From assembly GCA_003158885.1 (NCBI GenBank), contig PMLN01000195.1:1-6327 (forward strand): a stretch of DNA of 6,327 nt, in the 5' to 3' direction. The position numbers were made by a program, and so were the translations under genes. This DNA comes from Anaerolineae bacterium (GTDB lineage Bacteria > Chloroflexota > Anaerolineae > Anaerolineales > Villigracilaceae). The notes beneath the pieces are model-generated. The model saw only the letters and a list, made by a program, of their open reading frames with translations. It was not told where the DNA came from and did no database searches. The stretch's first letter is position 1; the number at the start of each line of letters is the position of its first letter. This document shows positions 1 to 5,105 of the stretch, piece after piece.

Positions 1-98
1 TATCGAGTATCGAATATCGAATATCTCTTCATCATCCATGACCTATGACCCATGACCCATTCCCTATTCCCGACCCCCGATTCCCGAATCCCCCCTTC
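1..98. repeat. Degenerate heptanucleotide tandem repeat array (14 units)
   Basis: Read on the plus strand from base 1, the sequence divides into fourteen consecutive 7-bp units without any register slip. The first units are TATCGAG, TATCGAA and TATCGAA, the middle ones CCATGAC, CTATGAC and CCATGAC, and the later ones CCATTCC, CTATTCC, CGATTCC and CGAATCC. Neighbouring units resemble each other more than distant ones, so the array drifts through three related types. It stops one base short of the kdpE stop codon and may continue beyond the left edge. It resembles the short tandemly repeated repetitive (STRR) heptamers known from cyanobacterial intergenic DNA; that is a resemblance in form only. 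No rho-independent terminator for the kdp transcript is visible here. No coding function is proposed. Confidence 0.85.
49..95 (-). other. Potential G-quadruplex motif downstream of kdpE
   Basis: The minus strand of the heptamer array carries seven runs of three or more G, facing C-runs at 49-51, 56-58, 62-64, 69-71, 74-78, 83-85 and 90-95. The spacers are 2 to 4 nt. This satisfies the usual four-tract G3+N1-7 quadruplex pattern with spare tracts. The G-rich strand is the coding strand of the kdp genes, so the motif would appear in mRNA a few bases after the kdpE stop. A role in 3'-end protection or polymerase pausing is only inference; the tracts may simply follow from the repeat composition. 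Confidence 0.5.
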
Positions 99-99
99 T

Positions 100-795
100 T
101 CAAACCACCTTCAACCGGTATCCCACTCCCGGCTCCGTCACGACATAAACCGGCCTCAGCGGGTCTGGCTCGATTTTCCGGCGCAAGTTGCTGATATTCA
201 CCTGCAGGATGTGAGTTTCGCCTTCATAGGCATTCCCCCACACAGCCAGCAGAAGCTGGCGATGCGTCAGCACCTTGCCTGCGTGTTTGACCAGCGTTCG
301 CAAGAGATCATATTCGGTGGGCGTCAGCGTCACGCTCTCGCCGTTGATCTTTACTTCTCGATTGGCGAAATCCATCGTCAGTCCGCCCGATTCAAAGACC
401 GGCTCGCTCGTATCCTGCGCGGTCCGGCGCAGGGTCACGCGCATACGTGCCATTAACTCCCCGATGCCGAACGGTTTGGTCAAATAATCGTCTGCCCCCG
501 CATCCAGCGCCGCGATCTTGTCGTTTTCATGTTCTCGCACCGATAGGATGATGATCGGGATGCTTGACCATTCCCTCAACCTGCGCGTCACTTCCACCCC
601 GTCAATGTCCGGCAGTCCGAGATCGAGGATCACGATATCCTGGCGGCTCGTGGCCGCGATCCTCAATGCGTCTTCGCCGGAGACCGCTTCCGTGATGGTG
701 TAGCCGTATGCTCCCAGCGAGGCCTTCAGGAAGCGCCGGATGGCAGGCTCATCGTCCACGATCAGGATGTTTAGGTCTGTGTCTGTATCGCTCAT
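100..795 (-). CDS. kdpE: KdpE, OmpR-family response regulator of the kdp operon
   Basis: This 231-residue cytoplasmic regulator is the partner of KdpD; in studied bacteria, phosphorylated KdpE activates kdpFABC transcription. The receiver domain spans about residues 8-122. It has the acidic pocket D14-D15, the phospho-acceptor D58 in ILDLGLPD, the switch residue S85 in ILSVRE and the conserved K107 in TKPF. The winged-helix DNA-binding domain runs from about 135 to 230, with LTPTEYDLLRTLV, HRQLLLAVWG, the recognition-helix region HILQVNISNLRRKIE and the wing PGVGYRL. Its length is normal for the family. The ATG lies 3 nt after the kdpD stop with no convincing Shine-Dalgarno, so translational coupling to kdpD is likely. 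It is the last gene of the cluster in this window and ends directly against the heptamer array. The name rests on the VRE and GVGYRL motifs plus the kdpD neighbour. Confidence 0.96.
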   Translation of the reverse strand: MSDTDTDLNILIVDDEPAIRRFLKASLGAYGYTITEAVSGEDALRIAATSRQDIVILDLGLPDIDGVEVTRRLREWSSIPIIILSVREHENDKIAALDAGADDYLTKPFGIGELMARMRVTLRRTAQDTSEPVFESGGLTMDFANREVKINGESVTLTPTEYDLLRTLVKHAGKVLTHRQLLLAVWGNAYEGETHILQVNISNLRRKIEPDPLRPVYVVTEPGVGYRLKVV

Positions 796-798
796 GGT

Positions 799-3465
799 TT
801 ATTTGATCGGCAGTGCGATCGTCATGATGGTTCCGCCGCCGCTTCGATTCTCTGCCGCGATGAAACCGCCGTGTGCCTCGATGATTCCCTTGCTGATGGA
901 AAGTCCCAGTCCTGTGCCGGTGATATTATCGGGTCTCTGCACCCGGTAGAACTTGTCGAAGATCCGTGATAGGTCTTCATTGGGGATTCCGATGCCTCGG
1001 TCTGCCACTTCGATTTCCATGTAACCGCTGGCGGGATGCGCTTTGATTTCGATCGGCGATCCTGCCGGTGAATATTTGATGGCATTATCAATCACGTTCA
1101 CCAGCACGCGCGAGATCAAAACGAAGTCCATGGCCACGAAGGGCAGGTCGGGTGGTACATTGACCATGATCGGATGGTTCTCCTTGCGCGTGTCCAGTTG
1201 CCCCAGTGCCGAGCCGATCACATCCTGGATATCGCATGGCTCGGACTTGACCTTCACGGCCCCCGCTTCCAGCCGCGTCATATCCAGCAGGTTGCCCACC
1301 AGCCGGTTGAGGCGGTCTGCCTCGCCGCGTGCGGTTTCGATCAGGTTCCGCCGCGTGGCTTCATTGAGGGTGATGGAATCCTCGGCTAAACTGCTTAACG
1401 CGCCGGTGATCGAAACCAAGGGGGTGCGCAGGTCGTGAGAAATGGAATTCAATAACGCCGATTGTAATTTATCGGTGATCTCCAATATTTCGGTCTGGCG
1501 GGTTTGCTCCACCAGCCGCGCTCTTTCGATCGCGATCGCGGCCTGGTTGGCGAACGCGTCCAGCGTTCTGTGCTGGTCGGACGTCAGGTAGTGTGCCGAA
1601 TCGGAGGGTCTGACGCCCAATACCCCCACAATGCCGCGCGCAGTTTGCAGGGGTTGATATCGCATGGATGCGTCCGGCAAGGTATCGCTCCCGCGTCCGG
1701 CAGTTTGTCCGCGCTTGAACGCCCAGTCGGCCACTGCCAGTTCGTTGTCGGCGATTGCCAGCGTTGGGCTGGAGACATATGCTTTTAGTGAACCGTCTTT
1801 TTCCGGCAGGAAAATGGCGGCCTCCCGGTTGAACGTCTGGCTGATATGCAAAATGATGGTTTGGGCGATTGCATCCAGGGCTACTATAGCTGTCAGGTCG
1901 CGGCCGAGTTCATACAAGGCTGTGGATTGCACATCGCGGGCCTGCGCCGTGTTGGCCTGTTCGCGCACCTGCACGGTTAAATAACTGATGACGATGCCGA
2001 CCAGTAGTAATCCGATGAATGTCAGCAGGTATTCCGTGTCCATTACGGAAAAGGTATAACGCGGCGGGACGAAGAAAAAGTCAAATGCCAGGACGCTTGC
2101 GATGGCGGCCAGGATGGAGGGGCCTCGGCCCAGATAGATCGCGGAAATCACCACGGCCAGCAGATAGACCATCACCAGGTTGGTCGGCGAAATGGTGTTG
2201 CCGATTAAATAACCCACGCTGGTTGCCGCGATCACCAACAGCAGGCTGAATAAGTAGGCAGGGATGTGGCTGTGCGGGCGCAGTGGGTTTTCTTCGGGAG
2301 GCACGTGCGGCGGTTCGGACGACGGCACCACATAAATATCAATATCGGTGCTTCTGCGGATCAGCTCATTCACGAAGGAACCGCGCAGGATCTCCATCCA
2401 TTGCGGACGCATGGGCTTGCCTGCCACAATTTTAGTGACGTTGTTTTTGTGTGCGAAATGGATGACCGTCTCGGCCAGGGCGCTCGCCGAACCGCTGGAC
2501 GGCAGCATGGCCGTGCGCGCTCCCAGTTCCTCTGCCAGTCTCAGTGACCGCGTCGCAAAATCCTGCTTCTGTTCCGGCAGGGTGCTGTCATGGGGTGTTT
2601 GAATGTAAACCGCCAGCCATTCCGCGTTGAGTTCATCCGCCAGGCGGCGCGCCGATCGGATCAGGCGTTCCCCCATCGGGTTGGGGCTGATGCAGACCAT
2701 CACGCGTTCCGCCGCCGCCCATGGACCGGCGATGGTCTGCGTCTGCATGTAGGAACGCATCTGGTCGTCCACGCGCTCCGCCGCACGCCGCATGGTCATC
2801 TCGCGTAAAGCGGTCAGGTTTCCCTTGCGGAAAAAATCCTGGATTGCGCGCGCGGCTTGATCCGGAACATACACCTTCCCTTCCCGCAGGCGGTTCAGCA
2901 GTTCCTCCGGCGGCAGGTCAATCAGTTCCAGTTCGTTCGCCTCGTCAATCACGCGGTCCGGAATGGTTTCTCGTACCAGCACTCCGGTAATTTGCGCGAC
3001 GACATCGTTTAAACTTTCAAGGTGCTGGATGTTCAGTGTAGTGTATACGTCAATCCCCGCTTCCAATAATTCTTCCACGTCCAGGTAGCGTTTGGGATGG
3101 CGCGAGCCGGGCGTGTTGGTGTGTGCCAGTTCGTCCACCAATGCCAGTTTGGGGTTTCTGATAAGAATGGCGTCCACATCCATTTCGGTGAGTGTAACGT
3201 TGTGATATTCGATGGTTTTGCGCGCGATCGTTTCCAACCCTTGTGCGATGCGCTCCGTCTCGACCCGTTTGTGGGTTTCGAGATACCCGATGGCAACGTC
3301 AATCCCCTCTGCTTTTCTCTGCCGGGCGGCTTCCAGCATGGCATAGGTTTTCCCCACGCCTGCGGCATAACCCAGGAAGATCTTAAGCCGCCCGCGCTTC
3401 GCCGACTTTTCTTCCGCTTGCACCTGTTCCAGTAGTTTATCAGGATCGGGACGCTGTTCCATCAT
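799..3465 (-). CDS. kdpD: KdpD, osmosensitive K+ channel sensor histidine kinase
   Basis: Membrane sensor kinase that phosphorylates KdpE in response to K+ limitation or ionic stress. Residues are counted from the ATG at 3465 (888 aa; E. coli KdpD is about 894). The N-terminal KdpD domain (about 20-230) has Walker A GYAAGVGKT at 32-40, Walker B-like LVDELAH at 109-115 and the family motif THTTL-type segment VYTTLNIQHLESLND near 140-153. A universal-stress-protein domain follows (about 252-380). Four membrane segments lie between about 400 and 498 (DUF4118), then a GAF-like domain (about 515-650). HisKA has the phospho-acceptor H677 in SISHDLRTP; HATPase has the N-box (N790, N794), DRGIGIP at 822-828 and GTGLGLS at 850-856. 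All catalytic motifs look intact. A TTG at 3471 is in frame two codons earlier and an ATG follows at 3462; no strong ribosome site separates them, so ATG 3465 is a choice, not a proof. The USP domain lacks the SxS and FTAxY residues linked to c-di-AMP binding in Staphylococcus KdpD. Confidence 0.97.
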   Translation of the reverse strand: MMEQRPDPDKLLEQVQAEEKSAKRGRLKIFLGYAAGVGKTYAMLEAARQRKAEGIDVAIGYLETHKRVETERIAQGLETIARKTIEYHNVTLTEMDVDAILIRNPKLALVDELAHTNTPGSRHPKRYLDVEELLEAGIDVYTTLNIQHLESLNDVVAQITGVLVRETIPDRVIDEANELELIDLPPEELLNRLREGKVYVPDQAARAIQDFFRKGNLTALREMTMRRAAERVDDQMRSYMQTQTIAGPWAAAERVMVCISPNPMGERLIRSARRLADELNAEWLAVYIQTPHDSTLPEQKQDFATRSLRLAEELGARTAMLPSSGSASALAETVIHFAHKNNVTKIVAGKPMRPQWMEILRGSFVNELIRRSTDIDIYVVPSSEPPHVPPEENPLRPHSHIPAYLFSLLLVIAATSVGYLIGNTISPTNLVMVYLLAVVISAIYLGRGPSILAAIASVLAFDFFFVPPRYTFSVMDTEYLLTFIGLLLVGIVISYLTVQVREQANTAQARDVQSTALYELGRDLTAIVALDAIAQTIILHISQTFNREAAIFLPEKDGSLKAYVSSPTLAIADNELAVADWAFKRGQTAGRGSDTLPDASMRYQPLQTARGIVGVLGVRPSDSAHYLTSDQHRTLDAFANQAAIAIERARLVEQTRQTEILEITDKLQSALLNSISHDLRTPLVSITGALSSLAEDSITLNEATRRNLIETARGEADRLNRLVGNLLDMTRLEAGAVKVKSEPCDIQDVIGSALGQLDTRKENHPIMVNVPPDLPFVAMDFVLISRVLVNVIDNAIKYSPAGSPIEIKAHPASGYMEIEVADRGIGIPNEDLSRIFDKFYRVQRPDNITGTGLGLSISKGIIEAHGGFIAAENRSGGGTIMTIALPIK

Positions 3466-3527
3466 AATCAATATCTATTGTATTCCAATTCCGTTGCCGG
3501 GTCGGATTATCCATGCTGTCGTTGCAA

Positions 3528-3554
3528 ACTGTAGTTTATTCAATCGGCCGTCAA
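3528..3554 (-). promoter_or_regulatory. Possible weak sigma-70-like promoter for kdpDE
   Basis: On the minus strand, TTGACG (3554-3549) is followed after 15 nt by TACAGT (3533-3528), which matches four of six TATAAT positions. This would start transcription near 3521, about 55 nt before the kdpD ATG. The spacing is shorter than the optimum of 17 nt and such pairs occur by chance. It is listed because the kdpC-kdpD gap is large compared with the other downstream gaps and carries a hairpin, which would make separate kdpDE expression sensible. Confidence 0.22.
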
Positions 3555-3571
3555 AAAGGGAGAGGAAAGTG

Positions 3572-3622
3572 GCTGGTGGAGTCAAGATTGCGTCAAGATC
3601 GGCTGATTTTGACTCCACCGGC
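3572..3622 (-). promoter_or_regulatory. Strong inverted repeat after kdpC; candidate attenuator or mRNA-stabilising hairpin
   Basis: GGTGGAGTCAA (3575-3585) and TTGACTCCACC (3609-3619) are perfect 11-bp complements with a 23-nt loop. The stem extends by GC/GC pairs at 3572-3573 and 3621-3622 across one mismatch. It begins about 11 nt after the kdpC stop in the direction of transcription. The loop holds a second GTCAAGAT, 11 bp from the first copy. This copy can pair instead with the same TTGAC arm to form a shorter 3592-3613 hairpin (GTCAA/TTGAC and ATC/GAT arms, GGCT loop in plus-strand terms). The minus strand has no T-run immediately after the stem (a CTTTTTG comes about 15 nt later), so it is not a canonical rho-independent terminator. 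It may tune read-through from kdpC to kdpDE or shield the upstream mRNA. Confidence 0.55.
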
Positions 3623-3633
3623 TCATTAGGTCA

Positions 3634-4227
3634 TCAAGGTTTGTAAGCATCCAGCGCCAGGTTTAACTCCAGCACATTCACGCGCGGTTCGCCCAGAAAA
3701 CCAAACTGGCGGCCTTCTGTATATTGATCCACCAAAGCTTTGGCTTGTGCGTCGGTCAAACCTCGCGCGGCGGCAACGCGGTGAACTTGATAAAGAGCCG
3801 CGGCTACGCTGATATCCGGGTCGAGCCCGCTTCCGGATGATGTCACCAGGTCAACCGGGATCGGCGTGGTATTGGTTGGATCGGCCGCTTTCAACGCCTC
3901 GATCCGCCCTTGGACTTCTTGCATCAAAGCCGGATTCGTCGGCCCGTAGTTTGAACCGGATGAACCCGTCAGCGTTTGGGCGTAATAGGCGTTATAGGGG
4001 AATGGCCCGGTGGCCGAAAGCCTTCCCCAGAAATATTTCGGATCATCGAACGATTGCCCGATCAATTCCGAGCCGGCGGCCTTGCCGTTCTTGATGATCA
4101 AACTGCCGTTCGCCTGCGCTGGAAAAACCAGTTGGGCGATGCCCGTCACGACCAGTGGATAAACAATGCCCGTCAGGACGGTAAAAATTAGCAATAGGAT
4201 TACAGCGGGTTTAATTTGTGAGATCAT
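3634..4227 (-). CDS. kdpC: KdpC, accessory subunit of the K+-transporting ATPase
   Basis: KdpC is the small single-span membrane subunit of KdpFABC, needed for complex assembly and for efficient K+/ATP coupling. From the ATG at 4227 the protein has 197 residues, normal for the family (about 190). One N-terminal membrane helix covers about residues 7-35 and the rest is extracytoplasmic. Family signatures in order are GSELIGQ (52-58), YFWGRLS (65-71), GSNYGPTNP (91-99), PVDLVTSSGSGLDPDIS (124-140) and the C-terminal GEPRVNVLELNLALD (169-183). An in-frame GTG at 4233 would add two residues, but it sits within the Shine-Dalgarno AGAAGGTG, so the ATG is preferred. Two TGA stops stand in tandem (3636-3634 and 3633-3631). 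Unusually, the gene is separated from kdpB by the DUF4118 gene. Confidence 0.97.
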   Translation of the reverse strand: MISQIKPAVILLLIFTVLTGIVYPLVVTGIAQLVFPAQANGSLIIKNGKAAGSELIGQSFDDPKYFWGRLSATGPFPYNAYYAQTLTGSSGSNYGPTNPALMQEVQGRIEALKAADPTNTTPIPVDLVTSSGSGLDPDISVAAALYQVHRVAAARGLTDAQAKALVDQYTEGRQFGFLGEPRVNVLELNLALDAYKP

Positions 4228-4230
4228 TTT

Positions 4231-4238
4231 CACCTTCT
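4231..4238 (-). promoter_or_regulatory. Ribosome binding site that fixes the kdpC start
   Basis: The minus strand reads AGAAGGTG here, with the AGAAGG core five bases before the ATG at 4227. The core overlaps the TAG stop of the upstream DUF4118 gene (4239-4237), which suggests translational coupling. It argues against the GTG at 4233 as the start, because that codon would be part of the site. Confidence 0.7.
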
Positions 4239-4989
4239 ACTTTGCCGATGGTTTTGAAGCGAAGCCATTGGCGGTTTCTTTATTAATGACGGGTTGTGTC
4301 CGTTCCAGCGCCTTTGCAGTTTGCACTGCAAAGTTCTGGAGCAGTGGATTGTCTTCGGATGGCAGGTTCCCATACTCGCCGCGCCAGATTTGGATTTCGC
4401 CGATCAATCCCCATGCATTCAAAATGGGAAGCAGACAATCCGGCTTGCCTTTGCCTTGGCCGTCATGCGGCTCGCTGACTGCGATGCGCGGCGACTCGCC
4501 GGTTGGCTGGCGGAAAATTACATTGACCAACTGTGCCTGGAATAACTGTTGGATATAGCGGGCCGCGGTGTGGGCGACTGCATCCTGCGTGCGTGTGTTC
4601 GCCAGGGCCGAACTCAGCTCATACATGAAGGTCGCTTGGCGCGCTTTGGATAGAACTGCTTCGAAGCGGCCGATCAAAATGACTGCCACGGCCAGGAAGA
4701 TTGCCAGTACCAGCCAGCCTTCCAGGCTCCCGATGGTGAACGTGTAAAAGGGTGGGATGAAAAGGAAGTCGAAGGCCAGCGCCGCCGCCAATGCCGCGCT
4801 CATCCCCGGTCCTTGTCCCCAGCGATAGCCGCTCCAGATGACCGGCATGAGATAGATCAATGCGATCACGCCTTCGCCGATTTCATTTCGCCCGACCAGT
4901 AACAGGAAGAAGGTTGTGGCAAAAACGATCAGGACCGCATAGGCTGAGTTTCGAAATAGTTCAACGCTGAAATGGATATGATGTTTCAT
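4237..4989 (-). CDS. Kinase-less KdpD-like membrane protein (DUF4118 + GAF-like)
   Basis: From ATG 4989 the protein has 250 residues. Four membrane segments (about 14-33, 39-55, 61-80, 91-108) form a KdpD-type sensor membrane domain (DUF4118). The segment LAFDFLFIPPFYTFTI (71-86) matches LAFDFFFVPPRYTFSV of this locus's KdpD at 11 of 16 positions. Residues about 118-235 look GAF-like: they start with FMYELSSALANT, parallel to ALYELGRDLTAI of KdpD, and end with WGLIGEIQIW and NFAVQTAKALERTQ, parallel to IVGVLGV and NQAAIAIERAR. There is no Walker A/KdpD N-domain, no USP domain, no HisKA histidine and no HATPase. A charged or polar tail closes the protein. It lies between kdpB and kdpC and ends 9 nt before kdpC, so it is made with the pump. 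Probable origin: partial duplication of kdpD. Function unknown; a sensor or modulator acting on KdpD or the pump is inference. A TTG at 5010 is less likely as start than the ATG with its strong ribosome site. Confidence 0.88.
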   Translation of the reverse strand: MKHHIHFSVELFRNSAYAVLIVFATTFFLLLVGRNEIGEGVIALIYLMPVIWSGYRWGQGPGMSAALAAALAFDFLFIPPFYTFTIGSLEGWLVLAIFLAVAVILIGRFEAVLSKARQATFMYELSSALANTRTQDAVAHTAARYIQQLFQAQLVNVIFRQPTGESPRIAVSEPHDGQGKGKPDCLLPILNAWGLIGEIQIWRGEYGNLPSEDNPLLQNFAVQTAKALERTQPVINKETANGFASKPSAK

Positions 4990-4996
4990 AGTTTGA

Positions 4997-5002
4997 TCCT
5001 TT
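4997..5002 (-). promoter_or_regulatory. Ribosome binding site that fixes the DUF4118 gene start
   Basis: AAAGGA on the minus strand lies 7 nt before the ATG at 4989. This is near-ideal spacing and favours that ATG over the in-frame TTG at 5010, which has no comparable site. Confidence 0.75.
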
Positions 5003-5010
5003 TGGTTCAA

Positions 5011-5105
5011 CCGTTTTTAGCGGGCAAGCATCAGGCTTTTAAGATTGGCAGATGTTTTTCTTTATCTGCGGTATCTGCGAAATCTGTGGATGAATCCCGT
5101 TTTTA
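5011..5105. repeat. 9-bp direct repeats flanking a 77-bp segment; possible small insertion
   Basis: CCGTTTTTA occurs at 5011-5019 and again at 5097-5105, enclosing 77 bp (5020-5096). The right-hand copy includes the kdpB stop codon (5105-5103). If the segment and one copy are removed, kdpB would end about 27 nt before the DUF4118 ATG, close to the tight spacing elsewhere in the locus. This fits a small non-coding insertion with a 9-bp target duplication. Terminal inverted repeats are not evident, and the T-run lowers the weight of the match, so chance or slippage remains possible. Confidence 0.4.
5048..5089. repeat. ATCTGCG-type 9-bp tandem units with a small inverted copy
   Basis: On the plus strand, three 9-bp units follow each other: TATCTGCGG (5063-5071), TATCTGCGA (5072-5080) and AATCTGTGG (5081-5089). 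An inverted partial copy, GCAGAT (5048-5053), lies before them and can pair with ATCTGC (5064-5069) over a 10-nt loop. The stem is only 6 bp, too weak to call a terminator. Units of the form ATCTGYG are, to my recollection, common in dispersed intergenic repeats of several bacterial phyla; that was not checked here. Confidence 0.6.

Noticed and set aside
1..98. CRISPR array at the left edge
   Set aside because: The units are 7 bp long with no unique spacers between them, so it is a short tandem repeat and not a CRISPR.
52..456. Plus-strand open frame over the left repeat and kdpE, and other plus-strand frames across the window
   Set aside because: They lie opposite strongly supported kdp genes, their translations show no recognisable domain, and several are rich in Arg/Pro/Ser as expected of antisense shadows.
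1532..1539. GCGATCGC octamer resembling the cyanobacterial HIP1 site
   Set aside because: I noticed only this copy, and it lies within codons for an AIAIER stretch of KdpD. A HIP1-rich genome would show many copies in 6 kb.
3572..3622. Canonical rho-independent terminator after kdpC
   Set aside because: The stem is strong, but no T-run follows directly on the minus strand and the loop is 23 nt long, so only a general regulatory hairpin is called.
5048..5069. Rho-independent terminator between kdpB and the DUF4118 gene
   Set aside because: The GCAGAT/ATCTGC stem has only 6 bp, a 10-nt loop and no following U-run on the minus strand.
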